Shown here in pieces: positions 59,669 through 64,000 of a stretch of DNA of 64,000 bases. A program made the position numbers and the translations under genes. How positions within the stretch are numbered: position 1 is the stretch's first letter; each line of letters opens with the position of its first letter. This DNA comes from Chloroflexota bacterium (GTDB lineage Bacteria; Chloroflexota; UBA11872). The stretch is taken from positions 1-64,000 of the forward strand of contig JAJECS010000027.1 in NCBI GenBank assembly GCA_022821905.1, written 5' to 3'. The notes under the pieces are model-generated. The model was given only the letters and a program-made list of their open reading frames with translations, had not been told where the DNA came from and searched no databases.

Positions 59669-60481
59669 ATGCGGCTGGCCGTTACCACCTATTCCGCGCC
59701 CGCATGGACTATTGACGAGCACGCGCGGGTCGCTCGCGAGATTGGCTGTGACGGCCTCGAAATCCGGATGCTCGCGGGGCAGCCGCTCACGCCCGATCTC
59801 CCGGCCGCTGAGCGTCGACGCATCGCCGACGTTGTTGCGGACGCGGGTCTCGAGATCTGCGTGGTCGGCAGCGACTGCCGCCTGGCGCAACCGGCGGAGC
59901 CGCGCACGTCCGAGGTCGATCGGACGGCGGGATTCATCGAGCTGGCCCGCGAGTGGGGGGCGCCGGTGGTCCGGGTGTTCGGCGGCGCGCAGAGTGCCGA
60001 CGCGCCGCGGGCGGAGGCGGACGCGTGGGTTGCGGAGGGTCTGCGCGCGGCCGCGGAACATGCCGCACCGCACGGGATTCACGTGGCGTTGGAAACCCAC
60101 GACGTGTTCAACTCCGCGGTGCGGGTCGGCGGCATCGTGCGCGCCGCGGCGCATCCCAACGCCGCCGTGGTGTGGGATCTGGGGCATCCCCACCGCGCGG
60201 GTGAGAGCGTCGCCCAGGCCTGGGCGGCCATCGGCCCGTTCGTGGTTCACGTCCACGTCAAGGACATCGTCCGGACCGACGACGAGCGCGAGTGGGAAAG
60301 CGTCGTTGCCGGCCGGGGTGAAGTTCCGATTGCCGAGATGCTCGGCGTCCTCCGCCGCGCCGGATACGGCGGTTACCTATCGACCGAATGGGAGCCGCGC
60401 GACGCCCGAGCGGGAGGCGGACGCAAGGCGGCGCTGGCGCAGCACGCCGCCCATCTACGGGGGATCCTGGAAACCGCCTAA
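59669..60481 (+). CDS. Sugar phosphate isomerase/epimerase-like TIM barrel
   Basis: 270-residue xylose-isomerase-like protein. MRLAVTTYSAPAWTIDEHARVAREIGCDGLEIRML is the family N-terminus. Metal ligands: Glu in VALETHDVFN, Asp/His in AVVWDLGHPHRAGE, His in FVVHVHVKDIV, Glu in YLSTEWEPRD. The ORF-track start at 59492 adds 59 non-family residues that are a shadow of the divergent GT gene. The 3' end overlaps selA by 4 bp on the opposite strand. Substrate unknown. Confidence 0.83.
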   Translation: MRLAVTTYSAPAWTIDEHARVAREIGCDGLEIRMLAGQPLTPDLPAAERRRIADVVADAGLEICVVGSDCRLAQPAEPRTSEVDRTAGFIELAREWGAPVVRVFGGAQSADAPRAEADAWVAEGLRAAAEHAAPHGIHVALETHDVFNSAVRVGGIVRAAAHPNAAVVWDLGHPHRAGESVAQAWAAIGPFVVHVHVKDIVRTDDEREWESVVAGRGEVPIAEMLGVLRRAGYGGYLSTEWEPRDARAGGGRKAALAQHAAHLRGILETA

Positions 60482-61833
60482 CGCGCGAGGTCGCGCAGGG
60501 TGCGTCGCAGCGGTCGTTCATCGCGCGGCAGCACCGTGCGCACGTCGAGCCACACGTCGTCGTCGCGCACTCGGGCAATCACCGGCGGGTCCGCGTGGCG
60601 TAGACGCGCGGCCAGCGCCTGTCCGCCGCCCGCGAGTCGAACGGCGAAGCTGGGAAGCACCTGGCCCGGAAGCGATCCGCCGCCGACCGCCGAGTCCGAC
60701 GCCTCGACGCTGGCGCGGGCGACGCCGCGCGCCAGCCGGCGCGCACGGGCGCGAAGATCGGCGGACTGAGCGGAGATCATCTGCCAGACCGGAATGGCGG
60801 TCTCGGCTTCGCCCAGCAGGTAGTGGGCGAGCGTGGCCTGGAGCGCCGCCAGCGTCAGGGCGTCGCAGCGCAACGCGCGGGCCAGCGGGCGACGGGCGAT
60901 CCGCTCCACGTGGGCGGCATTCCCGGCCGCGATGCCGGCTTGCGGTCCTCCCAGCAGCTTGTCGCCAGAAAAGGTCACCACGTCGCAGCCCGCGGCCAGC
61001 GCATCCTGCACGCGCGGTTCGTTGACCAGGCCATACGGCGTCGGGTCCAGCAAGGTGCCCGAGCCAAGATCGCCAATGAGTGGCACGGCATGCTCGTGCG
61101 CGAGATGCGCCAGCGCCGCAAGCTCCGGCGACTCGGTGAAGCCGATCTGCGCAAAGTTGCTGCGGTGCACGTGGAGGATCGCCGTCGTGCGATCGCTCAG
61201 CGCCTCCGCGTAGTCTTCGATCCGGGTGCGATTGGTCGTGCCCACGTCGCGCAGCACCGCGCCGCTGGCGGCCAGAATGTCCGGCACGCGGAATCCGCCG
61301 CCGATCTCGATTGCCTCGCCGCGGCTCACCAGCACCTCGCCGCCCGCCGCCAGCGCTTCCAGCGCCAGGAAGGTGGCCCCGGCGTTGTTGTTGAGCGCGA
61401 GAGCGGCCGGCGCGCCGGTGATTTCGCGCAGGCTCGCGGTCACCGCCGCGCCGCGCCCGCCCCGCCGACCGGTGTCGAGATCCATCTCCAGCGCGGCGTA
61501 TCCCGCCGCCGCCCCTTCAACCGCCGCGAGCGCCCGGTCGCTCAGCGGTGCGCGTCCCAGATTCGTGTGAACGATCACGCCGGTGGCATTGATCACGCGC
61601 CGTGGGGCATCTCGCACCAGCAAGGCCGCCCGTAGGGCGGCGGCCTCGGCGAGAGACGCCAAGCTTGGGGTGGCGCTGCCTCGCCCGATGGCGTCGCGGG
61701 CAGTTGCGATCTCCGCGCGTGCGGCGGAGACGAGCAGGGCCGGCGGCAGCTCGCCGTGCACGGCTGCCGTCTGCGCAATCCGATCCACCGACGGCAGGTC
61801 CCGCAGGGACGCGCCGCCGTCGCTAGGCGCCAT
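60478..61833 (-). CDS. selA: L-seryl-tRNA(Sec) selenium transferase
   Basis: 451-residue PLP enzyme converting Ser-tRNA(Sec) to Sec-tRNA(Sec). RDLPSVDRIAQ at the N-terminus, RRVINATGVIVHTNLGRAPLSDRALAAVE, MDLDTGRRGGRGA, ALALNNNAGATFLALEALAAGGEVLVSRGEAIEIGGGFRVPDI, and the PLP lysine in VVTFSGDKLLGGPQAGIAAG. ATG at 61833 overlaps the phosphoglycerate mutase stop by 11 nt. Its presence implies a selenocysteine system, but selB, selC, selD and a selenoprotein are not in the window. Confidence 0.93.
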   Translation of the reverse strand: MAPSDGGASLRDLPSVDRIAQTAAVHGELPPALLVSAARAEIATARDAIGRGSATPSLASLAEAAALRAALLVRDAPRRVINATGVIVHTNLGRAPLSDRALAAVEGAAAGYAALEMDLDTGRRGGRGAAVTASLREITGAPAALALNNNAGATFLALEALAAGGEVLVSRGEAIEIGGGFRVPDILAASGAVLRDVGTTNRTRIEDYAEALSDRTTAILHVHRSNFAQIGFTESPELAALAHLAHEHAVPLIGDLGSGTLLDPTPYGLVNEPRVQDALAAGCDVVTFSGDKLLGGPQAGIAAGNAAHVERIARRPLARALRCDALTLAALQATLAHYLLGEAETAIPVWQMISAQSADLRARARRLARGVARASVEASDSAVGGGSLPGQVLPSFAVRLAGGGQALAARLRHADPPVIARVRDDDVWLDVRTVLPRDERPLRRTLRDLAR

Positions 61834-63001
61834 ACTTCGCGAGGCGCCGCCCATGCGCCAGCATGAGCGGCAGGATCGATCCGGCTGGAATGTGACCAAG
61901 GCCGCCGTGAAAGCACGCGGGCTCGCTGAACTTCTCGACGCTGTCCGGTCTATTCAGCTCCCCCAACAGGACCACCGGCACCGGATGCCAGGAATGCGCC
62001 CGTAGCTTGGCCGGCGTCGAGTGGTCGCCCGTGACGACCAGGACATCAGGCTTGAGGGCGCGAACCCGCGGCAGCCATTGGTCGACCGCCTCGATGGCGC
62101 GGGCCTTGCCGTCAAAGTCCCCATCTTCGCCAAGCGTGTCCGTGTCCTTGATGTGCACGAAAAACAGGTCGAAGTCGTCCCAGGCCTCCTCAAGCGTCGC
62201 AATCTGGTTCCCGGGCTCTTCGGTGACGGGCAGCACCGTCATCCCCACGGCGCGCGCGACGCCGCGGTACATGGGATACACGGCCAGGCACGCCGCTCGC
62301 AGCTGGAAGCGCGACTCCAGCGATGGCAATGATCGATGCTGGCCGTATCCCCGCATGAGCACGAAATTTGCCGGCTGCTGGTCGCCGATGCTCTGCCGGA
62401 CCCGGTCGGTAAACCCGGCGAGGATCCGACTGGTGTGTGCGGCTGCGGGATGCAGTGCGTCGGGGGAAAGTGGCGGCACGCCGATCGCCTGCGGGTCGGT
62501 CTCGCGGACGCGCGGGTCGAGTCCCTCGCCTCGAAGCACGAGCACCGCACGATGTCGCCGCTCCGCGGCGAGCTCTAGGCCGACGTCCGGCGCGTGGATG
62601 CCGTTGAGCTTCGCGATGAGCTCCTGGTTCAACTCCGTGGAGATGCGACCGGCTCGCCGGTCGGCCACATTGCCGTCGGCATCGAGGGTGCAGAAGTTCA
62701 ACCGCACCGCCAGGTCGTGGTCGCCCAATTCGATCCCGAGCCCACTTGCCGACAGCGGTCCGCGGCCGATGCTGTCGGCGACCGGGTCATAGCCGAACAG
62801 CGCCAGGTGGGCGGGACCGCTGCCCGGTGTGATCCCGCGATCCATCGGATGGTGGACGCCGGTGACGCCTTCGCGCGCAATCTGGTCGAGGTTCGGGGTG
62901 TTCGCCGCTTCGAGCTCGGTCGGTCCTCCCGGAACAAGCGGCAGTCCACCAAGGCCGTCAAGGACGATCAGCACTAACTTGGTCGCCGCTGGCTGCGCCA
63001 A
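61823..63001 (-). CDS. apgM: Archaeal-type independent phosphoglycerate mutase
   Basis: About 392-residue cofactor-independent mutase interconverting 3- and 2-phosphoglycerate. [14 protein letters not shown] metal motif; [46 protein letters not shown] with the phosphoserine in [81 protein letters not shown]. The start is uncertain: no ATG is nearby, and I used the TTG at 63001; a GTG at 62980 lies inside the first strand. The longer ORF is a shadow of cysK. Divergent from cysK. Confidence 0.88.
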   Translation of the reverse strand: MAQPAATKLVLIVLDGLGGLPLVPGGPTELEAANTPNLDQIAREGVTGVHHPMDRGITPGSGPAHLALFGYDPVADSIGRGPLSASGLGIELGDHDLAVRLNFCTLDADGNVADRRAGRISTELNQELIAKLNGIHAPDVGLELAAERRHRAVLVLRGEGLDPRVRETDPQAIGVPPLSPDALHPAAAHTSRILAGFTDRVRQSIGDQQPANFVLMRGYGQHRSLPSLESRFQLRAACLAVYPMYRGVARAVGMTVLPVTEEPGNQIATLEEAWDDFDLFFVHIKDTDTLGEDGDFDGKARAIEAVDQWLPRVRALKPDVLVVTGDHSTPAKLRAHSWHPVPVVLLGELNRPDSVEKFSEPACFHGGLGHIPAGSILPLMLAHGRRLAKYGA

Positions 63002-63113
63002 CGAAGACAGTAAGTTGCCCGTGACTGCTCCGCCGGTGGGCTTCCCGTCGCAGAGCTTATCATCGGGCGCGCGCGGCTTGCTGGAAGCTGTGAATAACTT
63101 GCGAGGGTCGCCG

Positions 63114-64000
63114 GTGACTTCAGACGCTCCCGGGCGAACGCCGGGCATTGCAGATAGCGTGGCCGACCTGGTTGGCAACACACCCCTGGTGCGGCTGGGC
63201 CGCGTGGCCGCGGGACTCCCCGCGCAGATCGCCGCCAAATGTGAGTTCCTCAATCCGGGCGGCAGCGTGAAGGACCGCATCGGACTGGCGATGATCGACG
63301 ACGCGGAGCGTGAGGGGCGCATTGCCCCCGACCGCACGGTGATCGTCGAGCCGACGAGCGGGAACACCGGCATCGCCCTGGCGATGGTGGGCGCCGCCCG
63401 CGGCTATCGCGTCATCATCACCCTTCCCGAAACCATGACCATCGAGCGCCGCAATCTGCTGCGCGCCTTCGGCGCGGAGGTGATCCTGACGCCGGGCGCG
63501 CAGGGCATGGTCGGCGCCATCGACCGCGCGCAGCAGATCGTCGACGGCACTCCGGACGCCTGGATGCCGCAGCAATTCCGCAACGCCAGCAATCCAGAGG
63601 CCCACGCGCGCACCACGGCCGAGGAGGTCTGGCGCGATACCGACGGCGTGGTGGACGTCTTTGTCGCCGCGGTCGGCACCGGAGGGACCATCACGGGCAC
63701 GGCGCGCGCGCTCAAAGAACGCAAGCCGTCGCTGCAATTCGTGGGCGCCGAGCCCGTGGGCAATCCGGTCATCACCAGCGGTCGCGCTGGGCCGCATCGC
63801 ATCGAGGGCATTGGCGCCAACTTCGTGCCTCAGGTTTTCGAGCGCGACCTCGTGGACGAAATCCTGCTCGTAGACGACGCGGTGGCGGAGGACACGGCCC
63901 GCCGGCTGGCGTCGGACGAGGGCCTGCTGGTGGGCGCGTCGGCCGGAGCCAACGTGTGGGTCGCCTTGCAGGTCGCCGCGCGGCCCGAAAACGAGGGCAA
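63114..64000 (+). CDS. cysK: Cysteine synthase (O-acetylserine sulfhydrylase), truncated by window end
   Basis: The first 295 codons of a PLP-dependent cysteine synthase or cystathionine beta-synthase; the gene runs off the window and is not in the ORF track. [23 protein letters not shown] Lys in [86 protein letters not shown] and [20 protein letters not shown] start with GAGG about nine bases upstream. A CBS-domain extension cannot be excluded because the 3' end is missing. Confidence 0.9.
   Translation, partial: MTSDAPGRTPGIADSVADLVGNTPLVRLGRVAAGLPAQIAAKCEFLNPGGSVKDRIGLAMIDDAEREGRIAPDRTVIVEPTSGNTGIALAMVGAARGYRVIITLPETMTIERRNLLRAFGAEVILTPGAQGMVGAIDRAQQIVDGTPDAWMPQQFRNASNPEAHARTTAEEVWRDTDGVVDVFVAAVGTGGTITGTARALKERKPSLQFVGAEPVGNPVITSGRAGPHRIEGIGANFVPQVFERDLVDEILLVDDAVAEDTARRLASDEGLLVGASAGANVWVALQVAARPENEG

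Overview
Kind of organism. The window is uniformly GC-rich and gene-dense, with tRNAs scattered singly between protein genes. There are no insertion sequences, phage genes or CRISPR arrays. The gene set points to an uncultured, free-living or sponge/marine-type bacterium of the Chloroflexota: TgpA/DUF58 pair, HlyD-type adaptor with 33-residue hairpin repeats, HpnB-like glycosyltransferase, archaeal-type phosphoglycerate mutase, many TIM-barrel isomerases and Gfo/Idh or MDR dehydrogenases. This placement is an inference from gene content; no rRNA or ribosomal protein is present to fix it.

Layout. 0-1.6 kb: structured non-coding stretch and an amidohydrolase with a natural hexahistidine C-terminus. 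1.6-7.4 kb (minus): damage-tolerance cassette imuA-imuB-dnaE2. 7.4-12.3 kb (minus): MacAB-like export system whose adaptor has about 16 tandem 33-residue repeats. 12.4-17.4 kb: aldo/keto reductase, Gly-rich lipoprotein, benzoylformate-decarboxylase-like ThDP enzyme, quinone oxidoreductase. 17.4-24.8 kb (plus): complete phosphate regulon phoB-phoR-pstSCAB-phoU followed by arsC, with a candidate Pho box and an intercistronic hairpin after pstS. 25-32.9 kb: HpnB-like glycosyltransferase, sugar isomerase, MDR dehydrogenase, small membrane protein, a repeat-flanked orphan gene, Eis-like acetyltransferase, gltX. 33-34.9 kb: low-density stretch with several very small predicted membrane proteins. 35-38.3 kb: HAD and NUDIX hydrolases, tRNA-Gln, pncA-pncB (NAD salvage). 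38.4-42.3 kb: aldo/keto reductase, amidohydrolase plus Rieske protein, Gfo/Idh oxidoreductase. 42.4-44.6 kb: tRNA-Pro, glycosyltransferase, RecB/Cas4-like nuclease, secG. 44.9-49.4 kb (minus): FAH-family protein, LarA-like protein, DUF1537 kinase and PdxA-type dehydrogenase, a probable four-carbon sugar-acid operon. 49.4-54.9 kb: alpha/beta hydrolase, three small helical membrane proteins, a TgpA-like protein lacking its catalytic cysteine, DUF58 protein. 55-58.2 kb: tRNA-Ser, small membrane protein, second amidohydrolase, mnmA, zinc-ribbon protein. 58.1-64 kb: two DPM1-like glycosyltransferases, isomerase, selA, phosphoglycerate mutase and a truncated cysteine synthase gene.

How the genes work together. 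Four units look functional as units: the ImuA/ImuB/DnaE2 translesion mutasome; the Pho regulon with an arsenate reductase that would deal with arsenate entering through the phosphate transporter; the PncA/PncB nicotinamide salvage pair; and the FAH-LarA-DUF1537-PdxA operon, whose last two enzymes match the known kinase and dehydrogenase/decarboxylase steps of four-carbon acid catabolism. Intergenic gaps carry recurrent palindromic repeats of at least four sequence families. Two genes (pdxA-like and a sugar isomerase) appear to lack any ATG/GTG/TTG at the family-typical N-terminus and have an ATC codon there instead.
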